Assembly: GCA_026261815.1 (NCBI GenBank)
Contig: JAMPIT010000848.1
Coordinates: 2,480,001-2,544,000, forward strand
Source: Monarcha castaneiventris obscurior
Lineage: Eukaryota > Chordata > Aves > Passeriformes > Monarchidae
Direction: 5' to 3'
DNA length: 64,000 nt
Shown: piece after piece, positions 12,101-24,360 of the stretch
How the letters are laid out: every line of letters begins with the position of its first letter
Position numbering within the stretch: position 1 is the stretch's first letter
Notes under the pieces: model-generated
What the model was told of the DNA's origin: nothing
Database searches by the model: none
Seen by the model: the letters and a program-made list of their open reading frames with translations, nothing else
Program-made: the position numbers and the translations under genes

Positions 12101-15100
12101 ATCACAGCTCCCCCAGGAGAGGGCAGAAGAGCCCCTTTAGTCCCTCTAACAAGACCTTTCAGATACTGGTTGTACCCACAGACCCCCTACTCTTGCATCC
12201 AGCAAACCTTTGCCCTACAGCGAAAGGGGCAGAGGACCCCCACCAAGCCAAGAATCTCAGCACTGTCTAGGCCTGCATCAGACCCAGGACTGGGGCTGTC
12301 CCCATGTTCCTGCAGGGCCCCAGACCCAGGGGACATCCCCCCCGCCACGCGTCAGGGAAGGAGAGCAGAGCAGCAGGGGAGCTGCAATACATTACTTGGC
12401 ATATGGCGCATGCAGCATAGAATAGACCTGGCTTTGATGTGGAAATCCCTTTCTCCATCCTGCAGTCCCTGATTTACGAGCTGAACAACTTCATCTGGAG
12501 TGAGGTCTCCCCTGCAGGGAAGAAAAGCCATCAGCAAGAGGCTGGATGTGGCAGAGAGGCAGGCAGGAGCTGCAGGTCCAGCCCAGCATCCCCGTGGGAG
12601 GACAGGCTGCCCCAGCTTCCACTCACCTTAACATCCAGAGATGCCCAGTGAGACCACCCAGAGCCTGAGGGCACCTTTTACACCCCTGCCATGGCCACAT
12701 TTACCAGACAGCAGGCACTGAAGCAGGCACAGGTGATAATAAGATTCAGAAAGGCCTTGGGGAGCTGGGTGCCTGCCCTGCCTGAGCAGAGGAACCCCCT
12801 CTTTGCCAGAGCATCTCATGAGGGCACACAACTCTCTGCAGCCAGGCAGGGGAAAACCCAGGGTTCAGCACCCACCACAGCACACTTTGGAGGAGCCCCA
12901 GAGCCCAGCACTGATTTAATGAGAGGCACACATCACAGAGGAGATGACATGAAAGGAAGGGATGGGATCACCGGCCCTCTCTGACACCACCCACCATCTC
13001 TGCCAGCTCAAATTCCCCTTTTGTGGTCAGGCAGTCCATAGCCGGATGTTTCCTTCCCTCTCACAGGGAATGGCTTCAGACAAAAGGTTGAGCACAACTG
13101 CTCTGCACATGCAGAACTTGGTGCCCAGAGCGAGGGACGTTAAAACACTGCAGCACACACAGATATTTAAGACGGAAAACCCTCTTGATGGGAGAGAGAG
13201 GTGGAAGCATGCTGGCTCTCACTGCATGGGAGGAAAAAGGTTTGTTACAGCAGCCTTTGAACACACAGTGGCTGACTGGCACGGGCCATGCCTTCTCCAT
13301 GTCCAACCAGCCAACCACCAGCTCCCCAGCACGGCAGGATCACTCACTCAGCTTGTCCCCAGGGGATGGGATCCACACCAGAGTTGGCCAGGAGGTGAGG
13401 GCTGTACCGGACCTCCACATAGGCGACCCCTTCCTTGGCTTTTGTTTCCACAAACTCGTAGGCAATTCTCCTCACCGCCTCACGGTCACCCCTGCAGGGA
13501 TGGCAGGGGAACCTGTCACCCTCAGGGCCCACAGGGCACCTCCAAGGCTGAGCCAAGGGATCCTGTCAAGGGTTGAGGGGGAAGAAGCCTAAAGCAGGGT
13601 ACTTACGCGATGGCAGGCATGTAGTAATCAAATTTCTCTAGAAACTGGGGAAGTGTCAGAGGTGTGTCATAGCTGACATACTTCAAGAGCTCCTCAACAG
13701 TATTCCCAGGCAGAGGGATGCCTCTTTTCCTGGAAACGAAGTCACATGTTACTGACAGGGAAGCTTATCGCATTTTTAATCAGTCCATTTCATACACCAA
13801 TTGCCTCCAAAGCTGGCAGCATCAACCACCATTTCTTCACAGGAAAGATACAGCACACGCTGTCCTTCCAAAATCTCCTTGCGGATGAAGCCCTGAATCT
13901 CAGCGGGGAGGAAGGCAAAGCACAAACAAACCAAAATACAAGCCCAGGCTGACCCGGCAGGAACACAGCCAGGGCACATTTTAAGCTTAAGAAGGAGTTC
14001 ATCTAAAGGGGCTCTGGATTATTTCTTGGCACCTCCTAGACCAAGCAGCAGAATTGCCAAAATTCTTTAGAAAAGTTAATTTCCACTTATGCAGGCTCAA
14101 AGGATTGAAACATCAAGATGCTCCAAGGCCTGGGGTCACACAGGCAGAAGGGTCGTGGCTCAGGGGTTTGGTGCCAGCAGCTCCTGCGAGCCAGCTGGTT
14201 CCTGAGCCCAGCATCTTGGTGCCATCTTCTGTGACAGGAACAGCTCCCACACAGGAACAAATGGCAACAACTGCTCTCACCAAAGGGACAGGCATGCTAA
14301 TGCCCACATAAATGCTTCCAAGAGGGAAGAGCAGCTGGAATACCGAGTGGGTGACGGCGTTCCCGGTGTGGCGACAGCTGGGATCGAGGGGGCTGCCAGC
14401 CAAGGCTGCTGCAGCTTCCTGGGCAGGCTTTGCCACCCCCCCACCCTCTGGTACCCTGCACAAGCCAACACAAATTTGGAGTAATAACTAGACATTTGTT
14501 TTTAATCCTCTCTCCTGCCACAATGAATTACATCTGATTGATGGAAGAACTCTGCTAATAGAGACAAAACACCACAGACAGTTTAGTGCTGAGATGCCAG
14601 CAACCATCCCAATGAGCCATGCAGGGACACAGTCCAAAGGACCCCGCTCCTGGGCTTGGTAAACACTGCTCCTTCCCCACTCAGCCAGGAAGGAAACCAG
14701 CTCCACGCTCAGCCCTCACATGCAATCTGCACAGATTAAGTTGCTGGCACTCAGCAGGGAACACTCATCCCTGCCAAGGCATCGGTTTTCCTCCCCGCCT
14801 TGCCCTTTCCATGGCACTGACACATCAGTCTCTGCTCCAGGAACCGACCTGCACCTTTCTCCACCTCCCTGGGGAAAGTTTCCTACAGCAAAGCCACTTC
14901 CCTGACCTCTTTCATGTGCTTCCTAAAGAAGTGCCTTCATGCAGGCATCAGTAGCAGTGCTTTGGGATGATCCACACTGGAGTCAGGCCCCTGGATGAGG
15001 AGGTCTGGTGGACCATGCCAGCGTGGCTTTTGGAGCTCCTGCTGCCCCATCCAACCCTGCTTGTAGCTGGGATTCTTCTTGAAGCACAGTGGCCAGAGGG

Positions 15101-18100
15101 GAACATGTTTGTCCTCACTGCCACCTCGGTGTGCTGCCCAGAGCCCCCTGCAGCCATGGGCAGCACCGTGCACACCATCCCACCACGGAAAGGGAACCTC
15201 TCCTGGGGACACCCAGTCCCCATGAGGGGTCTGCCACAGCTCTGAGCCCTTTGGCTGGGCAGGGCAGATGCAAAGACTGACCCAGACCTGACAGAGTTGG
15301 AGACGAAGTTTCTAAAAACAGCTGAGTTCAGCAGTGCACTGCCCAAGGGGGCTTGTGCATCCCAGCAGCTTGGGGTTACGTGTGCATGGTCAGACACCAC
15401 CTGGCAAATTTATTTCCAGCTCTTTACCTTTAAAAATAGACCACAAGCAGCTTTCTGTGCCCAGGGTGAGGTTATTAAGGCAGTCAGTCCCCTACAGCCT
15501 TGTGCACTGCCCCACTGCTTTTTCTGTGTGTGAGTGCAAGTTTTAGAGCCCATGAATAGCACAGCCTTGTTCCACCCGAGGGCCGGCAGCTCAGGGGGGA
15601 TGCCAGGGCTGTTTAAAAGTAAGAAGGAGCTCAGCACACACTCAGGCAATGAAGGTTTCTGCCCTAAGCAAGGATCCTGGCACAGGATCCCCAGACAGCC
15701 AGTGCCTCCTGGGTTTCAGGGCTCCTACAATTCTCCTAGGGGACTACACTGGCATTTTCTGTTTGCTGGCAGAGGGACCCGGCAGAGCTCCAGGGAGTCA
15801 GCACCAACTCTTGTGTTCATTTGGACCTGTATTCCAGCCCTGCAGCCCACCAACAGGAGCCCTGACTCAGTTCACCATGCCAGCATCCAGCAAAAAATGG
15901 GGTGGACAGCCTTGACCCACCCTCTTCTCTGACTATGCAGCAAAAAGTATGGCCAGGCCCTGCAGAAAAAGCTACTCCAGAAAAAATATTTCCCCCTAGG
16001 ACTGCACTGCCTCACAGAATACTAGAACCACTTCCCATCCTCCTCAGAACTGATTTCCTCCCCAAAATAAGAGAGCTGTGCCTAAGAGCTGTTTCCCAAA
16101 ATCCTCACCCTTGCCACCTTCTTGATCTGAGGATATCAGCAACAGCTGGAAGAAATCTTGTTTATTTTGCTTACAAATGTGGAGCCAGGCCCTCGCACAG
16201 GTTAATCATTCACCCCATGCTTCCCACACAATCTACACTGAAGGAAGATGCACGTGGGCTCTGTCAAGGAAACAACCTCTCTCTAAGTCACTGCCAAGTG
16301 CTTCCCTGGGTCACCCCCACACGAGCACAACTCCTTGACTGCTGACACCAGGCAGGCAACCTGGGATTCAAATCCACACAGCAGCAGGGCAGGCAAGGGC
16401 ACCCAAGCTGGTTTTTCCTCCCAAACCATGGAACAGCAGCACCACCAAGACAATGCTCACAGCCTGTTGCCATTCCTGCTTCTGCAATTAGGAATGTGGA
16501 AAAAGAGATAAGAATACAGCGCCTCTGCTGTGTCCTGGGTACACTTCAAAGGCAGGCAGCTCTTTATGAGACATCTTCTGGACTTTTCTCATGGTGGCTC
16601 CTCTCAGCTTGCCCAGCTCACAAACCCATGACCACCTCAGTCATGTTCCTGCTACCTGTGAAGCCGCATTGTCTTTTAGGGTGTGCTCAGTGTCCTCACA
16701 CTGCGCAGTCAGGTCTGGGCAGAAACAGCATCAGCACCAGCCAGGTCTGCTGCCTGCAGGAGCTCCTCTGCCACAGATCTGGAGAAGCAGAAGGGATGAT
16801 GCCTTTGAACTGCAGCTCCCAGAGCTTCCTTCCCCCCATAACTCACTTGCCGAAGTACAAGATGGTCTCCGGTCTAATGGCTCCATCCAGGTGGACATGA
16901 AGCTCTACCTGCAACAAGAGAAATGGGTCAGGAACTCTTAGAGCTGCAACAATAGTTCAGAGAGAAGCTGCTGATGCTCACGTGGCTATAAATGCAGCCA
17001 ATACAGGGACAAAGTCATGACAAGGAGGCATGTAAACATTTTTAAAAATATAATCATTATAAAGTTTATTTTTCAATATCTAAGTACTGCCTAAATATTT
17101 TGTTATGGCTGCTGCAGCTCACGCAGTTAATGAATCTTTAGAAATTTATTCTGTTTCCAGTAATTTTCAGGAACTATTCTATCCTTATTTAGAGTTCAGG
17201 AAGAGTGAAAAAAGCAAACTCCAAACACCTTCACTTTCCAGCTTGCTTCCTCCTTGAAATTACCGGCAGCCAAACACCAATTAATTTGCTAAGAGTCATT
17301 ACACAAAAACTTTGACTTCACTTCCAAGAATCAGCTCCCGATGGGTTGTTAATTACTTGGTATTATCAAGGCTTACAGGCTCTCTAATCCTACACAAGGG
17401 GTCAGTCCCATGGCACAAAGGTGCTGTAAAAAATAATAGTAACTAGCTGCCCCATAGAGCTAACAAGGTTTCAAAATAAAACACTTAAATTTTTACTCAT
17501 TAGAAATGGGACAGTAACTCAGGTCTTTTCACTCTGAAGCCCTGTTTCCCCATTATTGCTGAAATACTGGATTTTGGAGAAAGAGACCCAGAAAAGCAAA
17601 AGCAAGCTTTTTCCATTAGCCAGCTGGGGCTTTTGGAGGAACATGACAAATGTAATTTGGAAGTCGAACTGGGAAGGAAAATATTAGCTGTAAAATGTTT
17701 CAGCTAGATATTTATCTTTCCAGAACTGTTTTCTTTTAAGTAACGGAATAGCCTACAAAATACATATTTCATTTTATTGTATTTTTAAATGAAACGGTAG
17801 ATTAGAAACTGAATACACGAGGTTCTTTTTAGTTATAACATCATGGACATTTTCCTGCATAGACGATAGCCGCAGGGTGCCAAGGGTAAGAATGGAGGAG
17901 GATTCAGAAGAGGACTGGGTGTTTGCATGGATAACTAAACTACCCAGGGTTACTAATTAAAACCCACAAACCCTCTGGCGTCAGGGTATGCATCAAACAA
18001 TAACTACGAGGAGCTGGGAGAAAACTGAGTAAGCAGTGCCTGCCAGTGTCCAGGAGCAGGTGGACGCGAGCTCCTGGCACAGGGCTGGCAGTGCCCATCT

Positions 18101-21100
18101 CTGGGGCGTGCACTGATACCCACGAGCTCGCTCCCATCCCTACACACAGCCCTGCACTGCAGGCAGAGGCACCTGACTCCCTGCCAGGGCTGGCACTGGC
18201 CACTTCTGCTGCAAGAGGCAGGGCAGGGACGGTGCTGGGGTTCAGGCCATCTCCACAGCATGGCCATGAAGCTGCCACGGGAGCACTGGTGGGATGCCAA
18301 ATGCAGGTGGGCAGGCTCAGGATAGATCAAACTGCTGGCGGCAATCAGCTGGCCCAGGGGTCACCAATACGCCCACAGACACCATTGTCAGCAGATGGTA
18401 AAAAGATATCCCTTCTCCTACCCTTAAGATACGATCTGAATCCACAAAGAGGAAGATTTAAAAAGGGCAAAACCTGATCTTTCCCCCCTCCTTGAGTTAC
18501 ACAATCCTGCTTATGAGGACTAAATGTCCTGCAAAGCAGCAGATAAAATAACAGGCTACAGACAGGGTCTGCACTGCCAGATGTGGACGCCTGGCACGTT
18601 TTCCACTCTTGAGCTCCAATTCCTATTTCAAAACCATGCAAGATCCACTCCTTGAGGTATTCAACAGCCCTTATGACTTTCTGATGGAGTTACAGGATTG
18701 AAATTTGCTCACACTGGATTTAAAAACAAAGTAACCTGAACCTATTGAGGTCTTCTCCCTCGAACACTTTTCAAGTGTTTCCTGCAAGAACATCTCAACA
18801 TGACATTTCCATCAATGAGAAAGCAGATTCTGTGGCATCCTTCATCTATGTAAGTCACCTCTTTCTGCCACTTCTGCAGGTGAGATGCTTGTAAAGCAGC
18901 AAAGTTCCTCTCCAATATCAGCAACAGCTTTCTCACCTGCCAGCTTTTTTTTTGGTCTGGAGACACTTAAACCAAGTGCTAAGAAACCCTCAACCCAAAA
19001 GTTTTGGGTTTCCTCAAGATCAGCGCTTCAGAGCACCGTTTTCTGCAGCTGGGATCCCTGCTGTTTCGATGGCCAAAGGGCATTCGGAAGATGGAAAGCT
19101 GTGCCTCCAGGGCTCCAGATAAGGATGCAATCAGCAGAGGCAAACCCAGCAGCTCATCTGCCCCGGGGGGCACTCTTGCTCGCAAACCCTGAGGGCTTCC
19201 AGGTCCGTGGGAGGCTGCCCAGTGCAGATTACATTTCAGATCTCTTCCTGCCTGTTTGCTTTGGGTAAACAAAGCACAAGTCTTTTCCAGATACAAATGG
19301 GTGACACGACCTTGCCTTAAGCCAAGGAAAGTAACCAGATAAGGATGAAAGAGTTTTCTCCGAACTGTGACTCCTGGGGACAATGCCTGAGCAAGCAGAA
19401 ATTAGGTGAATGCAGGAGCTCAGTGCTTCTTCCAGAGCTCTCTGCTCCTTAGTACACAGCTCCATGTGGTCTCCCACCCCAAACCCTCCGATTTATCTGG
19501 AGAGGAAGCATGTGCACACATTAAATTGGGATCTCAACACTTGGTGAAGGATCTGAACAGTACCACAGGCTGCACCAGCACTGGAGAGGAGCCTTCAACC
19601 ATTCCAGGACCACTGACCACAGAATCACAGACATGTTTGGGTTGGAAAGGAACTTAATGGTCCAATTTAGTTCCACCCCCCCAGCCTGCCATGGGCAGGG
19701 ATGCCACCCACTAGACCAGATTGACAACTTCCCTTCTCACAGCCCAGCTGGATGTGGTATCACCTGCTCTGATGAACAACAAGAAAGCAGCAGAACCCTC
19801 CAACGCTTTCCTGAGGCAGGAGCTTTGTTCTTCTCCCACTTACAGTGAGGACCCTCAGGACCAGCTTTGTGCAGCCACCCTTCAGTCCTCCTGCACCTGC
19901 ACTGACCTCCCACCATCAAAAACCCAGAGTGTAACGCAATAAAACTTTTAGTTTCACTCTAGACTTTTTCAAAGCCATAGGAATGGGTTCAAAGAACGTT
20001 CAAAAGGCTGTAAATTGTGCATCCTCAGCACAGACAGCCCCCAGCAAGACCATCAGAGCAAACCCAGCGCTTTCCATTTTTATGCAAAAAGTTTTAGCTC
20101 AACCATGGCACGTGACTCATTAGTGCAGATATCAGCAAGTTGGTTCAGACTTTTAAAAAGAAGAAGTTTCAAGGGCTCTAGCTTGACTTCTCTGAAAACA
20201 TTGTAATGTTTTCTTTGAGACGTAATAAGTTTCAAAAATAAATTCAAACACAAAATGAAGGTACTCGAACAAGTATGTTCCATTCCAAGATCAAGTCTGA
20301 TTATTTTCAATTTAGTGAAATTACAGGGGAAAAGTTAACCAAACATTCAAAGTATTCTCAGCCCCAGTCAACCCAACACAATTTCTCTATTATGGTTTGA
20401 TCAGTGGACCATGGCAGAATAGCTACCTGCTCAGCTTGCCCATTATATGGCATTAAAAGAGCCATTCAAGCTAAGGCACTTGAAGGATTTTCTGCATTAG
20501 GTGGTTTCAGGGTCTTTTTAAAAATATATATAATGACCAAAGTCAGTCCGCCCCTTTTATTGTGAGGTTTCCAGCAGATGTTAATAGATAATCAGGTAGC
20601 TAATAAAGTTGCATCATTTTAAAATCCTTAACAGTGACTTTGCCCGGGATTATTTATCAGCCTCTTAAAAGGTGATCATTTAGGTTCATTCTATTAATCT
20701 CAATAGCCGAAAACCAAGGTAGTTACAACTGTAATTTGTCAATTATTAGATAAGTGTGGCAAATCACTGCAAAAAACCAATGAACTATGCTCCCCAAAGA
20801 CTGGTTTTATGAAAGTGTGCTGTCAGGAACAAAGTGATCCTCATCCTAAACTCACCTCAAACACTCATTTACAAGAGGTGAGAGTGTCTCAAGAGGGTTG
20901 TGAAGTGGAAGTGGCACAGTATTACCCTCAAGCCTGAGGACACCACAAATGCATCTGGGAGATGTATGGCACATGCTTTAAGTGAGTGAGCCTTTAGAAG
21001 AGAAACACGGGAGACTATAAGACCCACACTGCTCCACTGCAGGAAATACTTGCCCTTTCTAGGCAACTAGACAGTTATTCATGGGTTTGGTGGCTGAGGA

Positions 21101-23914
21101 AGAGGAGGATGCTCCCGTGCTGAGCAGCCTTTAGTACCACCCTCCTGGCACCAACTACTCAACCTCCACTGACCTCAGCAGGAGACTTCTGGTGACATTA
21201 ACAGGTGATGGTGGCTGTGTCATCACAGGGGACGGTTCCCATGGGGTGGCAGGACCCTGCACCCACCGACCCATCACAGACCTCACACCCACACCTGGTG
21301 CTCGCTGGAGCCAGGCACCACTTCAGAGCAATAAACAGTCCTGGCACTTTGTGCAGCACCGAGCCAGCCTCTTACTGCCACCATGTTTGACAAGTGGATC
21401 TGGGAAGGTTATCCAAGAGCATCTCTGTACTCCATTATCAAAGAACTGAGCACACAAGGTACCACAGTGTAAGGTATGACTTGAGCTCAATGCGGCCTCA
21501 GCAGCACCAGGCTCCGACCCATGACAAGTCAGGGGTCAGGCTGTGCACAATAAGTGGACAAGCCACATAGATCATCCTTGACACATCATCGTGCACTTGG
21601 AGTCCCCACAACAGGCAGGGAGAGCCTGCAGTGCTGCAGGGAGCGGAGAAGGACATCCACCCAAATTCCCTTTGGTGCCACCCAGGCTGGGTCAGCAGCC
21701 ACTCTTCCCTGAGAGGCTGACACACACACACAGAGTGTGCCTGGCAGGAACACCTGCCCCATGTGACCTGATGATTATTTTGCAAACCAGCTACACCAGC
21801 TGCTGGGAGGGAGTGGGCTTCACCCCAGAAACCCCTCTTCCCATTCTGTTCTCCACAACACAGCTCAAGGCACATGGGAGCTGCAGGAGAAGACAGCCAC
21901 ATGTCCTGAAGCCTCCAAACCGGGGTTGGCCTACAAGAGGAGCCAGTAGCGAGCAAGGACAAGGTCTCTGCTCTGGGAGTGGAACAGAAAGGGTGATGGT
22001 TGACGTCAAAGGAACACCAACCTTTTCTGCTCTTTTACAGCCTATGATAAGCAGGGTACAAAGTTGTCCTCCTGCAGCTCCCTGTTCATCACTGCAGTCA
22101 CTGGGAGTCAGCGAGTTCCTGAAAAACGCAGAGGCAGCCCCGGCCCCACATTCAGCCACGGCTGAAGCTGCTCCAGTTACCAGAAACATCTCTAAAACAC
22201 AAAACTGATCGTTCCCAATGGCAGAGGATCCAGAGGAATGAATAGGGCTCATTAACTGACTTCAGGCCCATTTTTTTTCCCCAAGCCTGACTTAGCAGGT
22301 TCACAGGGCTGAAAGGGACTGCCTGAGTCAGGAAAACCAGTCTCGTAATTGCCAATAGCCAGACAACAGAAGTCTGATCTTAGCAGTCAAACCCTACCGT
22401 TTTTCCTAGGTCTTTCTCTTCGGTATCCCACTCTCCCATACACTGGAAAAGTAGAAGTACAAATGAAAGAAGAACTTAAGTTGCTTCTCTCGGCCAAAAG
22501 TTTAAAATCACTGGGGTGACCCAACAGCCTTTGTTCTTAGTGGAGCTGATGAAACACCACCATCTCCCAAAACTGAAGTGGACTTAAAAAGGCTTTAACC
22601 ATTAGCAGCTGCCAACACTCTAATAATGCCAACGGGATTTTGGTATCAAGGTTTGCCTGCTATTGCATGGATCAACTTCCTAGAAAGGGAACCATAGTGA
22701 TGGAATGAAACATGAATCAGACCTGTGCACACTGCCTTTTCCAAGTATGTGAGACTTTCCTGGTGCGAACTCAGACTGAGAGATAAACTGTTTGGGAGAG
22801 GATGCAAACAGCAGCAAAACCCCCCAGTCCTTTTGTGATTTTGGAGACAATCTCCTCTGGAAAAGCCACAAGCAGTTGCCACCACTCACATTTCCCTAGA
22901 ACGGGAACACCACAAATCTCACATCAGTTTTCTTGGTCTCCTCTGCCTTGCCTCATCCCCAAGAGCCCAAGCTGGCAGAGCTGCTCCCTGTACAGCAGCT
23001 TACCCAGACCACAGCCTGAGAGCTGAGCCATCCTGCTGCACAGGCAGTGTTCTGCCATCAGATACAGGACTACTGCTAACCACAGCTGTTTCATCTTCTT
23101 CCTCCTCTATTTTACAATCTGAATAATAAACACATTACCGTATGATCCTACTAGAGATGTAGTATACAGGGCATGGAGAGAGTGAAAGACTGGAGCACAC
23201 TCTGACAGCAGCCACCAAGGTGGTGTCACAGGTATCTGAGGAATAACTGAACTAAATGTGTAAGAGAAAAAAAACCAACAACGAAACCACAAAAAAACCC
23301 AACCGAAAACACCCACAACAAAATCAACCCACAAAACAAAATAAAAAAAACACAAGAGAAAACTGTTTTAGTAGACTACTTGAGTAGGGATGCAGGGCCC
23401 TTCAGAGCTTGCCCCTTCCCCATCCAGGCCACCTGTGCATCCCCAGCCCGGCGGAGCCGCGTCCCCGGCGGGGCGCTGGGATGAGCCTGGACCCGCATCG
23501 CAGCGGCGGCGAAAGGGGACAGCCCCTGCCCGTGCCTGCCGGGAGCACGGGGCCAGGCCAGCCTGGCTGGGACCGCGGGGTGACAGCGCCCAGCGAGCAC
23601 CGTCCCGCAGGGCACATCTCCACCGAGCACCGTCCCGCAGGGCACATCCCCACCGAGCACCGTCCCGCAGGGCACATCCCCCAGGCCGTGCCGCGGCTCC
23701 CACCGGGCTGCAGCCCCGGGGTGCGGAGCGCAGGTGCTGCCGCTCGGCTGCGGGGCACGGCCGGAGCGCGGCACCTCCACGCCGGGCACGGCCGGTCCCT
23801 CGCTGCCGAGCACAGCACCGCGGCCCCGCTGCGCGCCCCGCTCCCAGTCCGGCGCCTCCGGCAGCGCCGCCAGCTCACCTTGGGTCCCGCGAAGACTCTC
23901 TGTGCCCGCTCCAT
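6075..23914 (-). CDS. ADA: Adenosine deaminase, complete, 11 coding exons
   Basis: Exons on the minus strand, 5' to 3': 23879-23914, 16847-16908, 13607-13729, 13348-13491, 12396-12511, 10068-10192, 8265-8336, 7901-8002, 7090-7157, 6574-6703, 6075-6176. They total 1080 nt and encode 359 residues (human 363). The enzyme deaminates adenosine and deoxyadenosine to inosine forms, in the cytosol and bound at the cell surface. Zinc ligands H16, H18, H214 and D296 and catalytic E217, H238, D297 and G185 are all present in their motifs (HVHLDG, VHAGE, GHGYH, NTDDP). All introns are GT-AG and the middle exons match human exon sizes, except exon 6 (one codon shorter) and exon 9 (one codon longer). The stop lies in exon 11, so no separate exon 12 is needed. 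Start ATG 23914 matches the short family N-terminus. Confidence 0.97.
6574..6703 (-). CDS. ADA: ADA coding exon 10 (zinc D296, D297)
   Basis: 130 nt, the same as human. It encodes [13 protein letters not shown] with the zinc aspartate and its catalytic neighbour, then [11 protein letters not shown]. Acceptor CTTACAG, donor GTAAGT. Confidence 0.97.
7090..7157 (-). CDS. ADA: ADA coding exon 9
   Basis: 68 nt against 65 in human. It encodes [15 protein letters not shown] and then a variable stretch one residue longer than in mammals. The Trp after the conserved GA is Cys (residue 272). Acceptor ACAG, donor GTAAGA. The neighbouring exons, frame and core motif leave little doubt. Confidence 0.92.
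7901..8002 (-). CDS. ADA: ADA coding exon 8 (H238)
   Basis: 102 nt, the same as human. It encodes [13 protein letters not shown] with active-site H238 and ends in MHFE. Acceptor TCTAG (less usual than CAG), donor GTAAGG. Confidence 0.95.
8265..8336 (-). CDS. ADA: ADA coding exon 7 (zinc H214, catalytic E217)
   Basis: 72 nt, the same as human. It encodes [12 protein letters not shown], with the third zinc histidine and the catalytic glutamate. Acceptor CCTGCAG (phase 0), donor GTACAA. Confidence 0.96.
9453..9579. repeat. (TTCCC)n microsatellite, about 25 copies
   Basis: An almost perfect pentanucleotide run of 127 nt in ADA intron 6. It is pure pyrimidine on the plus strand and pure purine (GGGAA) on the ADA sense strand. 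It creates long open frames in several phases that are not genes. Confidence 0.98.
10068..10192 (-). CDS. ADA: ADA coding exon 6
   Basis: 125 nt against 128 in human: one codon is missing in the variable loop after the AVDLAGDE motif, which holds active-site G185. Acceptor TTCCAG, donor GTTTGT. Confidence 0.94.
12396..12511 (-). CDS. ADA: ADA coding exon 5
   Basis: 116 nt, the same as human. It encodes [12 protein letters not shown] through [11 protein letters not shown]. Acceptor CCTGCAG, donor GTAATG, which is weaker than the other donors in this gene. Confidence 0.96.
13348..13491 (-). CDS. ADA: ADA coding exon 4
   Basis: 144 nt, the same as human. It carries the highly conserved block [15 protein letters not shown]. 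Acceptor CCTGCAG, donor GTGAGT. Intron 3 is only 115 bp (13492-13606). Confidence 0.96.
13607..13729 (-). CDS. ADA: ADA coding exon 3
   Basis: 123 nt, the same as human. It encodes the helical segment ending [10 protein letters not shown]. Acceptor TTTCCAG, donor GTAAGT. Residues between the conserved ends differ strongly from mammals. Confidence 0.95.
16847..16908 (-). CDS. ADA: ADA coding exon 2 (first zinc histidines)
   Basis: 62 nt, the same as human exon 2. It encodes the beta-1 strand with motif [10 protein letters not shown], whose two His are zinc ligands. Acceptor GTTGCAG, donor GTGAGT; it ends in phase 2. Intron 1 upstream is about 7 kb. Confidence 0.95.
19616..19735 (-). mobile_element. 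CR1 LINE 3'-end fragment
   Basis: Plus strand: CAGAATCACAGACATGTTTG, then GGGTTGGAAAGGAACTTAATG, CCATGGGCAGGGATGCCACC and ACTAGACCAG, the reverse complement of a CR1 tail. It lies in ADA intron 1 and is 5'-truncated. Confidence 0.85.
23262..23362. repeat. A/C-rich low-complexity tract
   Basis: The plus strand is almost only A and C (runs of A broken by ACC, CAACAA and CCCAACC). It may be decayed simple sequence. It has no coding sense. Confidence 0.8.
23594..23683. repeat. 30-bp tandem repeat, three copies
   Basis: The unit CGAGCACCGTCCCGCAGGGC plus CACATCCCCAC-like bases is repeated three times almost without change, just downstream (in ADA sense) of exon 1 inside the CpG island. Confidence 0.9.
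23879..23914 (-). CDS. ADA: ADA coding exon 1
   Basis: It encodes 12 residues from the start Met to a Lys codon, one more than human exon 1. The donor GTGAGC follows at 23878-23873. It sits inside the CpG island, downstream of GC boxes. Confidence 0.93.
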
Positions 23915-24013
23915 GCTGCCGCTGCCGCCGCTCTGCCGCCGCTCTGCCGCCGCTCCGCCGCCGCCGCTCGCCCGGCCCCCGCCGGCCCCGCCCCGCCCCG
24001 CCCCGCGCACGCC

Positions 24014-24360
24014 GGGCCCGAGCAGGCACACAGGGCCCTCGGCTGTGCCGGTACCCTGGAACCCATCCCATTCCGGGCCTGGGGCAGGCACACAGCGACA
24101 GAGCCTTCGGCCGTGCTGGGACACCGGAGCCCATCCCATCCCATCCCATTCCGGGCCCGGGCAGGCACACAGAGCCCTTCGGCCATGCTGGGACCCTGGA
24201 GCCCATCCCATCCCATCCCGGGCTTGGGAGCACACAGCGACAGAGCCCTTCGGCTGTGCTGGGACCCTGGAGCCCATCCCATCCCATCCCGGGCCTGGGG
24301 GCACACAGCGACAGAGCCTTCGGCCGTGCTGGGACCCTGGAACCCATCCCATCCCTCCCC
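24014..24360. repeat. Minisatellite of about 70-bp units next to the ADA promoter
   Basis: About five imperfect copies of a unit that contains CTTCGGCCGTGCTGGGACCC, GCCCATCCCATCCCATCCC, GGGCCTGGGG and CACACAGCGACAGAG. The array starts about 100 bp upstream of the ADA start codon and runs directly into a CR1 fragment. Confidence 0.9.

Larger units (their letters stand above)
16909..23878 (-). other. ADA: ADA intron 1
   Basis: A 7-kb first intron with a GTGAGC donor and a GTTGCAG acceptor. It holds one CR1 fragment, an AT-rich stretch near 17.0-17.9 kb and another near 20.5-20.8 kb, and an A/C-rich simple tract at about 23.26-23.36 kb. In mammals the first ADA intron carries a thymic enhancer; whether one lies here cannot be read from this sequence alone. 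Confidence 0.8.
23400..24060. promoter_or_regulatory. ADA: ADA CpG-island promoter
   Basis: A dense CpG region spans ADA exon 1. Upstream of the start codon (minus sense) are CCG-type triplet runs at about 23920-23970 and overlapping GC boxes (CCGCCCCGCCCC class, Sp1 sites) near 23990-24005. There is no TATA box. This fits the GC-rich, TATA-less Sp1-driven ADA promoter known in mammals. The transcription start cannot be placed exactly. Confidence 0.75.
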
